Below, one piece after another: positions 33,869 through 44,079 of a stretch of DNA of 64,000 nt; position 1 is the first letter of the stretch; the number at the start of each line of letters is the position of its first letter. The notes under the pieces were generated by a model that saw only the letters and a list, made by a program, of their open reading frames with translations, had not been told where the DNA came from and ran no database searches. The stretch covers positions 57,122-121,121 of the forward strand of contig WHUX01000164.1 in assembly GCA_015179025.1 (NCBI GenBank), in the 5' to 3' direction. Origin of the DNA: Terfezia claveryi (lineage: Eukaryota; Ascomycota; Pezizomycetes; Pezizales; Pezizaceae). The position numbers were made by a program, and so were the translations under genes.

Positions 33869-34360
33869 TACAGTGAAGTCTCATTATAAGAAATTCCTCG
33901 GGACCGGCTTGGAGTTTCTTATAACGAGAGGTTTCTTATAACCCGGTATATGTTCTGGGCCGCTCGCGGGATGCATACCCTCTGTGCCGCTCTTCGGCAA
34001 TTAATATAATTCCTCAATTTGGTAACTGTGAATCGAACAAAACATTCTGCTACACTCAAAAATAACCCAGTGAAGTCATTTTTGACCACCCCTTCCACAT
34101 CACAGGGAGACGGCAGACTTTGAACAAGGGGAGAATTCCGGAAAAATTACCTCAAGCCGTTCAAATGATGAAGTACATGCTTGTGTAGTTAACAACTCAT
34201 CACCTTCTTCTCTGATGATGAATAGAATGGAGAGGAGGATACTGAGTTTATTCCTACCCTAGAAATCTGCAACGTTTCCTATGCAATAGGTATTTGAAAA
34301 TTAGTTTCTTATCTACGGGTTCTTATCTATGGGGTTTTTAATATATGGGGCTTTATGTTT
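33869..34360. mobile_element. pogo-like non-autonomous element
   Basis: Left end TACAGTGAAGTCTCATTATA at a TA (33869-33870), followed by 'GTTTCTTATAACGAGAGG'. The right side has degenerate 'TAGTTTCTTATCTACGGG' (34302-34330). A minus-strand stretch reads 'EEGDELLTTQACTSSFERLE', which could be transposase relic, but this is weak. Confidence 0.5.
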
Positions 34361-34924
34361 AGGCTATATAGACCATCTTGTAAGTACTATCGATGCGCTA
34401 TGTGGAATTCAGTGAATTTCGGAATAATCATCATTATAATATTTTTTGTCTACATCTTGTTGCAAGATTTATCCTATAAGAAAAATCCCAGCTATTTCTT
34501 ACTTATAGGATCCAGGTAAGGTGACAAACAGTTATATTGTCTATAATAGTAATAATAATATTTGGGTATCCTAAAAAGATTTCGAGATCAACAAGTACTA
34601 CCAGAGGTTACAGAAACGCTGTTAGCTTAGATACTGTTCTCTATGAATGGTGTCTGGCGTTTTGAAAGACAAGTTCCGATGAGTGGTGACCTGATTAAAG
34701 AAAGCAGCGATTATCTTCAAGGCACTATACTCCAACGATGAAGCATTGAAGTTTTCAGATGGTTGGTTAAGTCCGACATCGCGACATGCAGTTGGATCAA
34801 CTTGAAATCTACAGTTCATTGCTCGTGTTCACGTGATGCTAGGTAAAAACCTCTATAAATGCATAACTCCTCTGAAACTCCCGGTCCCGACGTTATGCTA
34901 ATATAGAGATTTGCCTGAAAATAG
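34361..34924. other. Spacer with pogo-like scraps
   Basis: 'TATAAGAAAAATCCC' near 34477 and 'CCCGGTCCCGACGTTATGC' near 34880 echo the pogo-like MITE family. No gene is called. Confidence 0.3.
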
Positions 34925-35034
34925 CGAATGGGATATTCCTATTCGCGAATGTGACAGCTCCCGGAAAGGACATCCTGCCCAGGAATGGGTATTCCTGCGT
35001 GAGATGTCCTCCCAGGAATTGTCCCAATACAAGA

Positions 35035-35170
35035 ATGGTGGTCAGTTAAGGTAGACTCACCGGTGGACATGCGTATACAGGCCAGTTAAAGTAGGTTGCA
35101 GACTCTGGCCAGTTAAGGTAGGCTTGCCATGATATACTTATGCCAGCCAGTTAAGGTAGACTCACCGGTC
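35035..35170. repeat. Tandem GGCCAGTTAAGGTAGACTCA units
   Basis: Four irregular copies of a 25-45 bp unit inside element A copy 2; copy 1 has a single diverged unit at 26835-26850. Confidence 0.5.
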
Positions 35171-35535
35171 GAAAATGAAGAGTCTGATAGAGAAACCTCA
35201 CAACCTCTACCGGACTGTGTTGTTCTGAATCCACCTAAACCCGGGTGGCTTAGCCACTCATGGTCCCCTTACTGGGTCCGAATAGGAGAAATGAGTATTT
35301 ATGAAAAAAAAAAGAAATCTACCAGACTGTGCGGACTCGGTGCCTGATAGAGAGGCTCCACAATCTGTGAAGACCTACTCCGACGTTGTCAAAAAAATAC
35401 AAGTAAAGCTCGCGAAGCGGTATGAACAACATAAAATTGAGGTTCTTGCTATCAGAGATATTGTTAGCATACATTTCCCTCGACAAGCTGACAACTCTTT
35501 TATCTTGTTGCTCATCCTAACCACCATGCTTTATT
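35165..35535 (+). pseudogene. Element A protein remnant, interrupted by LINE-B tail
   Basis: Matches 27270-27530 ('KSLIEK', 'KTYSDVVKKIQ', 'LAKRYEQHKIEVLAIRDIVS'). The frame is broken by the insertion at 35220-35317. Confidence 0.5.
35206..35331 (+). mobile_element. LINE-B 3' tail insertion (98 bp) with target duplication
   Basis: TCTACCGGACTGTG at 35206-35219 and TCTACCAGACTGTG at 35318-35331 flank a 98-bp tail ('CCCGGGTGGC', 'GGTCCCCTTACTGGGTCCG', then A-rich). The uninterrupted sequence CCTCTACCGGACTTGTAAAG lies in copy 1 at 27305-27324. Confidence 0.8.
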
Positions 35536-35561
35536 AACAACATATGGTTATTGGATCTCAC

Positions 35562-35649
35562 TACAGTGGAGTCGCGTTATAAGAATCCTTTTCGGATCTG
35601 GCAGAGGATTTCTTATATCGGGGGTTTCTTATAACGCGACTCTACTGTA
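35562..35649. mobile_element. Complete 88-bp pogo-like MITE
   Basis: TACAGTGGAGTCGCGTTATA at the left end faces TATAACGCGACTCTACTGTA at the right end, with TA at both borders. About 45 bases lie between ('GATCTGGCAGAGG'). It is essentially two terminal repeats back to back. Confidence 0.85.
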
Positions 35650-35872
35650 TCCACCTGGTGAGCTACTAGGCATTCCAGACTTAATAGATACACTTAATAT
35701 TCGAATTTTAACTATTTCTACTTCTGAGTGTGCAAAGCCTAAAATATTGCGCAGCAATATATCACACTTCCTGAAGCTGCTCACCGTACTTCACTTAGTT
35801 TATATCCTGAAGTATGTCTTCCGCATTCTGTATTAATTCTTTTTTCCCCACCTAGACTTACATTTATGACAG

Positions 35873-35990
35873 AATTCCTGCAAGTGCAAGGGGAAATGCC
35901 AAACCCGAAAATGCAGCTGCATTAAATCCGATTTGCATTATAGCAGCCGCTGCCATCCATCACAGAGCTGCCCGAATACTCGTATCGACC
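35873..35990 (+). pseudogene. Cys-rich tail of element A protein
   Basis: One frame reads 'NSCKCKGKCQTRKCSCIKS', then 'SSRCHPSQSCPN'. The CxCxxxCxxxxCxC spacing resembles the Cys-rich C-termini of integrase-bearing transposon proteins (those annotated as KRAB-A domain-containing 2-like in animals). There is no start and the link to 35535 is broken. Assignment is by pattern only. Confidence 0.5.
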
Positions 35991-36592
35991 AAGATGCACA
36001 GTAATTGGACTTGGAAGAAGAGTTGGAAGCGGAACTGGAGGATCATGGTGAGATTTCATTACTAAGTACCATTCATGTTCGTCCATACTGATAAGTAAGG
36101 ATGGTGATAGTTTGTTATTTAGTACAATTCATGTTTATTAGCACTGATGTATTTAATCTTTCTTTTTTTTTAAAAATTCTTTTTGTACTCATTACTTCGG
36201 TACCTTCACTAAGTTACTACATTTGGTTATCGCATTCCCGGGGAGGACAACCCATGATCTGTCCTCCGGAGGAATTTCATTTTTGCATTCCCGGGCAGGA
36301 CGATATTCGTGCGTAGAACTGTGGCTTCCCGGGTCCCATTCGCGAATCAGCAAAATTCCCGGGCAGGACAGAACATTAATAAAATCAGGAAAGCTTGCAG
36401 GAAACAAGGATGAGCAACTCGAATGCAATCATAAATCTCCATGACACTTGTAGCACTTAGATAATAATTGATCTAGTACACATAGTTATAGATGTGTAGA
36501 ATAAGACTTTGTTTGCCTAATTCTAAATATCAACGTGTTGAGTAACAATTCAAAATGCAGGGAAGCATTTGCGGCTCCAACAACACCAACCA

Positions 36593-36750
36593 CACCTCGA
36601 TATAAGAAACGGAATTTTTGTATTTGTTAAGAAACCTGCTAATAGCGAGAGTTTATTATTTTCTATACAAATTCTGGTGGGACCGGAGCACTGTTTCTTG
36701 TATCGAGAGGTTTCTTACAATGAGGTTTCTTATGTCGAGACTTCACTGTA
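36593..36750. mobile_element. pogo-like MITE fragment
   Basis: Ends in CGAGACTTCACTGTA (36736-36750) and contains inner 'GATATAAGAAACGG' and 'GGTGGGACCGGAGCACTG' blocks shared with 1-113 and 37456-37612. The left end is decayed. Confidence 0.55.
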
Positions 36751-36815
36751 CAAGGCAGCTGTTCGCACGATTATTCAAGAACCTCATCCTGAGCGACATC
36801 ACCTGCTGACCATCC

Positions 36816-36890
36816 ATGACATTCCCAATTACTGGGACCAAATAGGAGTAAAACAAAAAAAGAAAAAGAAAAAGAAATGTCATTCTCAAT
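36816..36890 (+). mobile_element. LINE-B tail micro-insertion (47 bp) with target duplication
   Basis: ATGACATTCCCAAT (36816-36829) and ATGTCATTCTCAAT (36877-36890) flank 'TACTGGGACCAAATAGGAG' plus an (AAAAAG)n tail. Only the last ~20 bases of the LINE plus the tail are inserted. Confidence 0.7.
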
Positions 36891-37455
36891 CGCTATTTTC
36901 CAACAAAGGAATTACAGCGACTTTACACAGCCATTCCCTCAGTTGGACAAGGTATTCCTATACAACATAACCGCTTGTCATTAACAGTGGCTGCATCACG
37001 AAGTACCTTTACTCTGTTAAAACAAACATCCAGTACACACGTGTTGTCGCCGCCGTCGCCACTATCGCCGCAACCACAATATTCAGCTGAATCCGTATTG
37101 CCTCTAAAGCCGCTTACAGATACGCAAGTATCGTACGTATTGAGTCACTCTGGTTGTCAGGATCGCCATCAATCCTTGTATTCTCTTGTTTCTGATTGGC
37201 CGAATATCACATCCTGTGCATTGTCTTACCCTGAATCGCTTACTCAACAGTATGGGCCATTGGATAGTTTTCTTTTTAATTTTTTTTTTTTTGACTCAGT
37301 ACTCTCGTATGCGCAACCAAGGCTAACTATGTACAATATGATAAATACGTAAATTTCCGCGCCCCACCCGTGCTCTTCTCCCTCTTCTTCCTTCTCGGTT
37401 AATCAAGCTCTTCCAACGTTGAGGCGCTCCCTAAGAGCTCACGGTTTTGTACATA

Positions 37456-37612
37456 TAGTGAGGTCGCGTTATAAGAAACCCCCGATATAAGAAACGGTGC
37501 CCCGGTCCCGCCAGAATTAGTATGGGAAAATAAGAAACCCTCGATATAAGAAAGTTTCTTAAGTTTCTGCTTAGTAATACATTCAGTTTCTTATATCGTG
37601 ACACTGGTTGTA
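37456..37612. mobile_element. pogo-like MITE fragment
   Basis: Starts TAGTGAGGTCGCGTTATAAG and has inner 'GGTGCCCCGGTCCCGCCAG'. The right end is degenerate ('TATATCGTGACACTG'). Confidence 0.55.
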
Positions 37613-38099
37613 TGCAGCCACCACATAGTTTCTTCACGCATTCACTGCCGAACAAAGTGCACAAGGTTCTATTCTCTCTACAAGTGTTTATTGTTCGAAG
37701 ATAGATTACTCTCCATACGTCTACTTTGAACTTGGCATTCTCTCATGTCATCTAAGTAGACCCCCACTCAGCAATTGCAAATCCTTCCTGAGTTTATTGA
37801 TTCTGTACTTGCACATGAAATGAGCGTGCAAAATATGGCCTAGGCACAAGAGGAGGGAACAAGGCCATCTCATAGCTTTGGGCTCCAGAGCGTATAGACT
37901 TCAAGAAACTAAAATAAATTTGGCCGAGCCACAATCCTGTGAGGTCGGTCAAATTTGGCCATGATTCAGACATATATATGTCCCAGTCGCTCGTGCAAGA
38001 GTCTTGTATTCCCAATTACCATCCACTCCTGAAGTTGCATTCTACCAGCCAGACTTCAACTTTATATTCTGCTTTACACTAGCTATTTCTGTCATCAAG
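37613..38099. other. No gene recognised
   Basis: 5' flank of the gene at 38100. It includes TATATATG at ~37974, about 125 bases before the start and possibly a TATA element. Confidence 0.3.
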
Positions 38100-38798
38100 A
38101 TGTCACATGAAGGAGATATTGCTTACTCTGGGGTTCCCTCAGATATCAATGCGCCTCCCTTCTACTACTTTGATGAGTTTCCCGAGCTCTTCGAGGATTA
38201 TCCCGAACTCTTTGGCCTCAGCGATGAGGCCTGGAATATGACCGTTGACCAAAGCACCCTTGATACCATTGGGGTGCCAAGCACCCTTGATACCATTGGG
38301 GTGCCAAGCACCCTTGATACCATTGGGGTGCCAAGCACCCTTGATACCATTGGGGTGCCAAGCAACATTGAGGCCCAAAGCGATACCACAGCGTTCTTGC
38401 AGGAACCAGCTCCATCCACCCAAGTTCTTCCGGGCGCTTGGGACCCGAGAAGACCCACATGGAACTGCTATCGCTGTGACGCATGCGGCTACACAAGCGA
38501 AGTGTGTGGGGATGTGACCAGGCATATCCGAATGCGGACTGATCATGATCCATGGCACGTTAGCGTGTCTTGGGTCGGTGATCAAAATGCTAGACTCGCT
38601 CCCGGGTTCATCAATGGCGAAATATTTATAACGAGGTTGCGACGGCTGGCTATGAAAGAGCAAGAACGCAAAGACCGCAGAGAATGCAAAAAAAAGACCC
38701 AAGAGATACTGGAGCAGAGAGAGAAAGAAGCCAAGGCCAAGCAGGCGGAGATGGGCAAAGTAACGGGCTGGGTTCACTATAACCCATCCCACTGTTAG
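38100..38798 (+). CDS. Zinc-finger-like protein with nine-residue repeats
   Basis: Intact 232-residue frame from the ATG at 38100. The N-terminus is acidic and aromatic ('PPFYYFDEFPELFEDYPELF'). Four exact tandem copies of STLDTIGVP follow (27-bp DNA repeat, 38251-38358). Next comes a Cys/His segment, 'CYRCDACGYTSEVCGD', with 'RHIRMRTDHD', compatible with a C2H2-type finger. The C-terminus is a Lys/Glu-rich, probably helical stretch ('KEQERKDRRECKKKTQEIL'). An acidic region plus one finger could mean a transcription factor or effector-like nuclear protein; no family is recognised. The frame could be extended upstream only through non-ATG codons. Confidence 0.6.
   Translation: MSHEGDIAYSGVPSDINAPPFYYFDEFPELFEDYPELFGLSDEAWNMTVDQSTLDTIGVPSTLDTIGVPSTLDTIGVPSTLDTIGVPSNIEAQSDTTAFLQEPAPSTQVLPGAWDPRRPTWNCYRCDACGYTSEVCGDVTRHIRMRTDHDPWHVSVSWVGDQNARLAPGFINGEIFITRLRRLAMKEQERKDRRECKKKTQEILEQREKEAKAKQAEMGKVTGWVHYNPSHC
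38251..38358 (+). repeat. 27-bp coding tandem repeat, four copies
   Basis: Four near-identical 27-bp units (AGCACCCTTGATACCATTGG plus seven bases), each encoding STLDTIGVP, a recent in-frame expansion. Confidence 0.85.
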
Positions 38799-39004
38799 GA
38801 TGCACTCGAACGATCGTGAAACTGATTATTGAATTGCCCTCCGTTGCTATAGATGGACCTCTTCGTTCCCAATCTGAGTTGTTTGTCGTATCTGAATTAC
38901 CTAGAACCAATATTACCTGTAGCAGTAAAACTATCTCATATTGAAATCTGTCACCCAATACACTATCTATCTCCATTATTATCCTTATACATTCGTTGTT
39001 CAGG

Positions 39005-39212
39005 TGTATGTTCTGACCCTTCAGTACTTATTTACGAGTCCCCTTTGTCCAGTGCAGTCCTTTACTTGCGTCTTTATGTATTTATTTGCGTGGGTTTGGC
39101 AGATTAACTTGCCCTTCCCTTGAATCCACTCGGGCTTCCGAGTGGCTCCTCATAGCCCCCCGACGGGGCTGCATAGGGGTTACAAGTATTTTTTTAAAAA
39201 AAAAAAAAAAAA
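39005..39212 (+). mobile_element. LINE-B 3' end (5'-truncated)
   Basis: 'TTTACGAGTCCCCTTTGTCC', 'GCAGATTAACTTGCCCTTCC' and 'GGGGCTGCATAGGGGTTAC', then ~20 A. It matches the UTR of the minus-strand copy at 8003-8390. It abuts the outer end of the fold-back structure at 39216. Confidence 0.6.
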
Positions 39213-39215
39213 AAA

Positions 39216-40325
39216 AGGGCAAATATATCGACCCATTGGCCAATGAGACGCTATTGGCAGTAGGGTCGACCCAGAAACCAATGGCACTAGGTAACGACCG
39301 GCCCCGCCACCAATCTCACGCTAAGTCACGTCGCATGCAGCAGTCTCACGAAATGTTTAATGTATGTTGCATACAAAATAATCATCACCATTCCAGATTG
39401 CATGCAGAGTACAAAACAATGACTGCACCAACAAATAAACAACCCCAAAATACGAGTTAATTATCACCACGCCAGTAAACAAACCAATAAATTAACCTAA
39501 AAAACAAATCAATGCAATAGGCAAAAAATAAAATAATAAAATAATATCCAAAAATACTGGTTTGTACTACGCCCCTTCCCTGGCTGCGCCTCGCCCCCCC
39601 TAGTTCTTACTGGCTTCTCCCTCCCCCTACCTGAAATGGGAGAAAGAAGACTTCCATATTGGTGAGATTGGGTATATTGCCAGTGGTACATCAAGCTGTT
39701 GAAGGTGTGAATATTGGATATATCGGAGTTGGCAAGTTCAGGGTAAACACGGTGGATACGCCGCAGGCCGAATATCCAGCTGGAGAAGGAGTGAATATGG
39801 GGTATATTGTAGGCCGAATATCTAGCTGGAGAAGGGGCGAATATGGGGTATATTGCAGGCCGAATATCCAGCTGGAGAAGGGGCGAATATGGGTACATTG
39901 CAGGCCGAATAGCCAGCTGGAGAAGGGGTGAATATGGAGTATATTGCAGGCTGAATGTCCCGCTGGAGAAGGGGTGAATATGAGGTATATTGCAGGCCAA
40001 ATATTCATGTAGGGAAGGCGCGAATATTGGCATACCGCAGGTTGTTTATCTAGCTTGGGAAGGCGCAAATATTGAGTATACCACAGGTTGTTTATCCAGC
40101 TGGGCAAAACACAAATATTGAGTATACTGCAGGCTGAATATTAAGCTCAGTTAACTCATGAGTCCTCTGCCTAGATCATGCCCCTGTAGGTACTTGTCAT
40201 TATCTCAGTAGCATGTTGGCAGTAGCTGCCCAAAACAGCTGGTAGCATGTGCGTGATGCAGGTTGACCTTGCAGGAGGTGCAACTGTTGGTCCCATTTAT
40301 TCTCAATACGGTACAGCATGATACT
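39216..40325. repeat. Left arm of a ~5.6 kb fold-back structure
   Basis: 1.1 kb inverted match to 42671-44800. Order from outside in: a terminal segment ('GGCAAATATATCG', 'CCAATGAGACGCTATTGGCA'), an AT-rich segment, a short G/C-rich part, a 45-bp tandem array (39665-40150), and an inner unique part ending 'CTCAATACGGTACAGCATG'. It lacks the solo LTR present in the right arm. Confidence 0.8.
39665..40150. repeat. 45-bp tandem array in left arm
   Basis: About ten units of 42-46 bp containing 'GGCCGAATATCCAGCTGGAG' and 'GGGGCGAATATGGGGTATAT'. Because 45 is a multiple of 3, long frames with a 15-residue period arise on both strands; these are not taken as genes. Confidence 0.8.
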
Positions 40326-40775
40326 GGGCTTTCCGTTAGGTGCAGTTAGTATTCCAACTGGCTCTTCGTTCACTTTACCTAACTCACTAGGGAGTTGCTA
40401 TTATTGTTCTACATAATACTCACAAGAGGAATATCACTATACCTAGATGCCATACCCACTGCCAAATATAAATGAATATGTATATATTGGAGCCTGCGAT
40501 ATATATATATTTCCTGTTGTTGGCAACGAAGTTGCCAATTTCAATTGGTACGAAGTTGTTATTTATTTTCTTATAATATACTGTACTTCTTGCACGCTAG
40601 CACACTTGGCGCTTTTAGCGGGCAGCCACGTGATGACAGCCACGTGACATGACACAGGTGTATGTGTCTGCAGACCGTTGTAGACCCCGCCTGCGCACCG
40701 CATACCAACTGCCACAACCCGCACCGCATACCAACTGCCACAACTCGCACCGCATACCAACTACGAGACCCCGTT

Positions 40776-41603
40776 ATGGCGCATCAAATAAACCCTGTTT
40801 CGTGCTCAAGGTGTAGAAAACCGTTCGATCCATCAGAATGGACATTCACGCAAACCGGTGATAGGTGGAGGACCTGTGATCGGTGCAGGTCTGGGAGACG
40901 GATTGTGAAGTTGACCGCAAGTTTTCCAAGTAGCCCATTCGATAAATATATGGCATTGATTTAACTATGTCCATGTCTATAGAGTAAACGGCGGGAAGAA
41001 TCAGAAGAATTAGAACAGCAGCAAAATCACCTCGAACAACAGCCAGCTCAGCCCCACCAACCACCTGCCTGCCCGAGGTGCAGAAAAACCTTCGATCATT
41101 CGGACTGGACATGTATACCAACTGGTGATAGGTGGAGGACCTGTGATCAGTGCATCTCAGCCCGAGGACGGTCCGTCCTCGCGTCACCCCATAAAATTTT
41201 ACGTGAGGGTGATTTGCCGTGTCATAGCGCATCACCCTCCCACCCCTGCGTCCTCGCATACAAATTGATTTGGGGTGATTTGCGTATTCGGCCCACACCA
41301 ATCCTCCATGTGTTACACCAATCACCCGCATCCAAGCGCAGTTGTAAATTCCTGTCACCCCATTGTTCACCCCAATTACCGCTTTGCCCAAACCATTGTT
41401 CATCCCAATCACCCCATTGTTCACCCCAATTACCACTTTGCCCAAACCATTGTTCATCCCCATCACCCCATTGTTCACCCCAATCACCCGCATATCACCC
41501 CAATTACACACATACTAGCGCTCCACACATGCTCCCTTATTCTGCCTTATTACCCACATCTACGGGCTTTGCACACCCATCCGGAGGGGGTTATCCAGGC
41601 TAA
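40776..41603 (+). CDS. Two-exon protein with duplicated CxxC zinc modules, inside fold-back element
   Basis: Exon 1 is 40776-40904 (ATG, 43 codons) and exon 2 is 40983-41603. The 78-nt intron has donor GTGAAG, acceptor TAG and a TTTAAC branch-like word, and joins in phase 0. The ~249-residue product has two copies of a module: 'CSRCRKPFDPSEW...GDRWRTCDRC' and 'CPRCRKTFDHSDW...GDRWRTCDQC', joined by a Gln/Glu-rich linker. Each has two CxxC pairs able to hold one zinc ion. The C-terminal third is encoded by a tandem repeat and may be spurious. Its place in the loop between inverted arms suggests an element-encoded DNA-binding protein, but this is inference. Splice sites are predicted, not proven. 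Confidence 0.45.
41375..41500. repeat. CCATTGTTCACCCCAATTAC tandem repeat
   Basis: Several 18-60 bp units ('CCCAAACCATTGTTCATCCC', 'CACCCCATTGTTCACCCC') at the 3' end of the preceding frame. Confidence 0.65.
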
Positions 41604-41604
41604 T

Positions 41605-41915
41605 ATCTAGGGCCAGCAAATATCCAGGCTGATATCTGGGGCGAGCAAATATCCAGGCTGATATATGGGGCAAGCAAATATCCAGGCTGATATATGGGGC
41701 GAGCGAATATCCAGGCAGGCATATTGAGCGAGCGAATATCCAGGCTAACATATAGAGCAAGCGAATATTCAGGCTGACATGTAGAGCGAGTGAATATCCA
41801 GGCCGATATATAGAGCGAACGAATATCCAGGCTGGCATGTAGAACGAGCAAATATCCAAGCTGGCATATAGGGCGAGCAAATATCTAGGCTGGCATATAG
41901 AGCGAGCAAATATCC
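41605..41915. repeat. ~40-bp tandem repeat (GAGCAAATATCCAGGCTGAT)
   Basis: Seven to eight units of about 39-41 bp in the loop of the fold-back structure. They share 'ATATCCAG' with the arm repeats but have a different unit. Confidence 0.7.
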
Positions 41916-42068
41916 ATGCTACTGTATGTTTCCTGTCGCTGTATGTTTCCTGTCTCTATGCGCTGTATGTTTCCTATCTCTATGCGCCTGTCTCTACAAT
42001 TGAATTGGCAAGTAGAAAAAGTAACGAGTTTTAGCAGAATATAGCACTATAGTGTTTGAAACTGACAG

Positions 42069-42390
42069 TAGGCATAGCGCAGTGGTAAGTTCTTTACTTT
42101 ACGGTTTATGTTTATTTATTGAGGGCCCGAGTTCGATTCCCAGTCGAGGCAAGAAGTTAATTGCCTTAATATCACTGTCGGCGGACCGGGAGCAGGGTTG
42201 TCGGGTATCCATTCCTTAATGCTCCAGTTCACTATATCTCCACCAAACCACAAGTCTACAACGAGGGCGACCTAAGAAGTAGTGTGATGGCGCTCGGAGT
42301 ATAGTGAACTGGGGTAACTCGTTTTGCCTTTTGACATAAGTGTCTTTCTTAGCGACCGCTCCCTGGCAGGGATCGAGACTCCTTTTTTTC
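42069..42390 (+). mobile_element. tRNA-derived SINE-like sequence with pol III boxes
   Basis: A-box-like TAGCGCAGTGGT (42075-42086) and a canonical B box GTTCGATTCC (42131-42140) 44 bases on. The acceptor stem does not pair, so it is not a working tRNA. The body has an inverted repeat (CCAGTTCACTATA at 42224, TATAGTGAACTGG ending 42312), and T7 at 42383-42389 could end pol III transcription. Target duplication not found. Confidence 0.5.
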
Positions 42391-42889
42391 TATAACCTTT
42401 AATACGACTATGATCTTTGCCCGAGTAGTGATCGTTGCCAAATCAGGGTGACCACATCGTCGTCAACCTCAGTTACCTTGTATGTAATAGCCAGAAAGGG
42501 ATATAGGTAAATAACCATGGAGAGCAATGGCATGTATTTTCATATGAGCAAGATATATATGATAGGCCGCGCACAAGATAGGTACGAATCTGGCGATTGC
42601 CTCTTTAAGAATGGCTGATTTTAATAGAATGAACAAACGAACAGCCGGTTTGAGTAACAACGGAAAGTCCCGTATCATGCTGTACCGTATTGAGAATAAA
42701 TGGGACCAACAGTTGCACCTCCTGCAAGGTCAACCTGCATCACGCACATGCTAGCAGCTGTTTTGGGCAGCTACTACAAACATGCTACCGACTTAATGAC
42801 AAGTACCTAAAGAGGCATGATCTAGGCAGAGGACTCATGAGTTAGCTGAGCTCAATATTCAGCCTGCAGTATACTCAACATTCGAGTTT

Positions 42890-44035
42890 TGCCAAGCTGG
42901 ATAAATAACCTGCAGTATACCCAATATTCGCGCCTTCCCTACATGCATATTCGGCCTGAAATATACCTCATATTCACCCCTCCTCCAGCAGAATATTCAG
43001 CCTGCAATATACTCCATATTCACCCCTTTGCCAGCTGGCTATTCGGCCTGCAATGTACCCATATTCACCTCTTCTCCAGCTGGCTATTCGGCCTGCAATA
43101 TACCCCATATTCGCCCCTTCTCCAGCTAGATATTCGGCCTGCAATGTACCCCATATTCACTCCTTCTCTAGCTGGATATTCGGCCTGCGGCGTATCCACC
43201 GTATTTACCCTGAACTCGCTAACTCCGATATATCTAATATTCACGCCTTCCATAGCTTGATGTACCACCGGCAATATACCCCATATTCGCCCTTCTCCAG
43301 CTGGATATTATACCCCATATTCGCCCCTTCACCAGCTGGCTATTCGGCCTGCAATGTACCCATATTCGCCCCTTCTCCAGCTGGCTATTCAGCCTGTAAT
43401 ATGCCCCATATTCGCCCCTTCTCCAGCTAGATATTCGGCCTGCAATATACCCCATATTCACTCCTTCTCTAGCTGGATATTCGGCCTGCGGCGTATCCAC
43501 CGTATTTACCCTGAACTCGCTAACTCCGATATATCTAATATTCACGCCTTCCATAGCTTGATGTACCACCGGCAATATACCCCATATTCGCCCTTCTCCA
43601 GCTGGATATTATACCCCATATTCGCCCCTTCACCAGCTGGCTATTCGGCCTGCAATGTACCCATATTCGCCCCTTCTCCAGCTGGCTATTCAGCCTGTAA
43701 TATGCCCCATATTCGCCCCTTCTCCAGCTAGATATTCGGCCTGCAATATACCCCATATTAACCCTTCTCCAGCTAGATATTCGGCCTACAATATACCCCA
43801 TATTCACTCCTTCTCCAGCTGGATATTCGGCCTGCGGCGTATCCACCATGTTTACCCTGAACTTGCCAACTCCGATATATCCAATATTCACACCTTCAAC
43901 AGCTTGATGTACCACTGGCAATATACCCCATATTCGCCCCTTCTCCAGCTGGATATTCGCCCTGCAATATACCCCATATTTGCCCCTTCTCCAGTTGGAT
44001 ATTTGGCCTGCAATATACCCAATCTCACCAATATG
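42890..44035. repeat. 45-bp tandem array with 301-bp higher-order duplication
   Basis: About 24 units containing 'CCAGCTGGATATTCGGCCTG' and 'CAATATACCCCATATTCGCC'. A 301-bp block starting near 43202 is repeated almost exactly from 43503, a recent multi-unit duplication. The long frames here have a 15-residue period and are by-products. Confidence 0.8.
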
Positions 44036-44079
44036 GAAGTCTTCTTTCTCCCATTCCAGGTAGGGGGAGGGAGGAGCCA

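Larger units (their letters stand above)
34925..36374 (+). mobile_element. DNA transposon 'element A', copy 2
   Basis: The right end, TTCCCGGGCAGGACAGAACA (36355-36374), matches the terminal repeat of copy 1, and a subterminal 'CCCATTCGCGAATCAGCA' precedes it. The left end is decayed ('TTCCTATTCGCGAATGTGAC', 'CATCCTGCCCAGGAATGGG'). Internally: a tandem 'CCAGTTAAGGTAGACTCACC' block (35035-35170), a coding remnant split by a LINE-B tail, an 88-bp MITE (35562-35649) and a Cys-rich tail (35873-35990). Confidence 0.6.

Noticed and set aside
42069..42150. Functional tRNA gene
   Set aside because: Boxes are present but the acceptor ends do not pair and no proper anticodon arm can be drawn.
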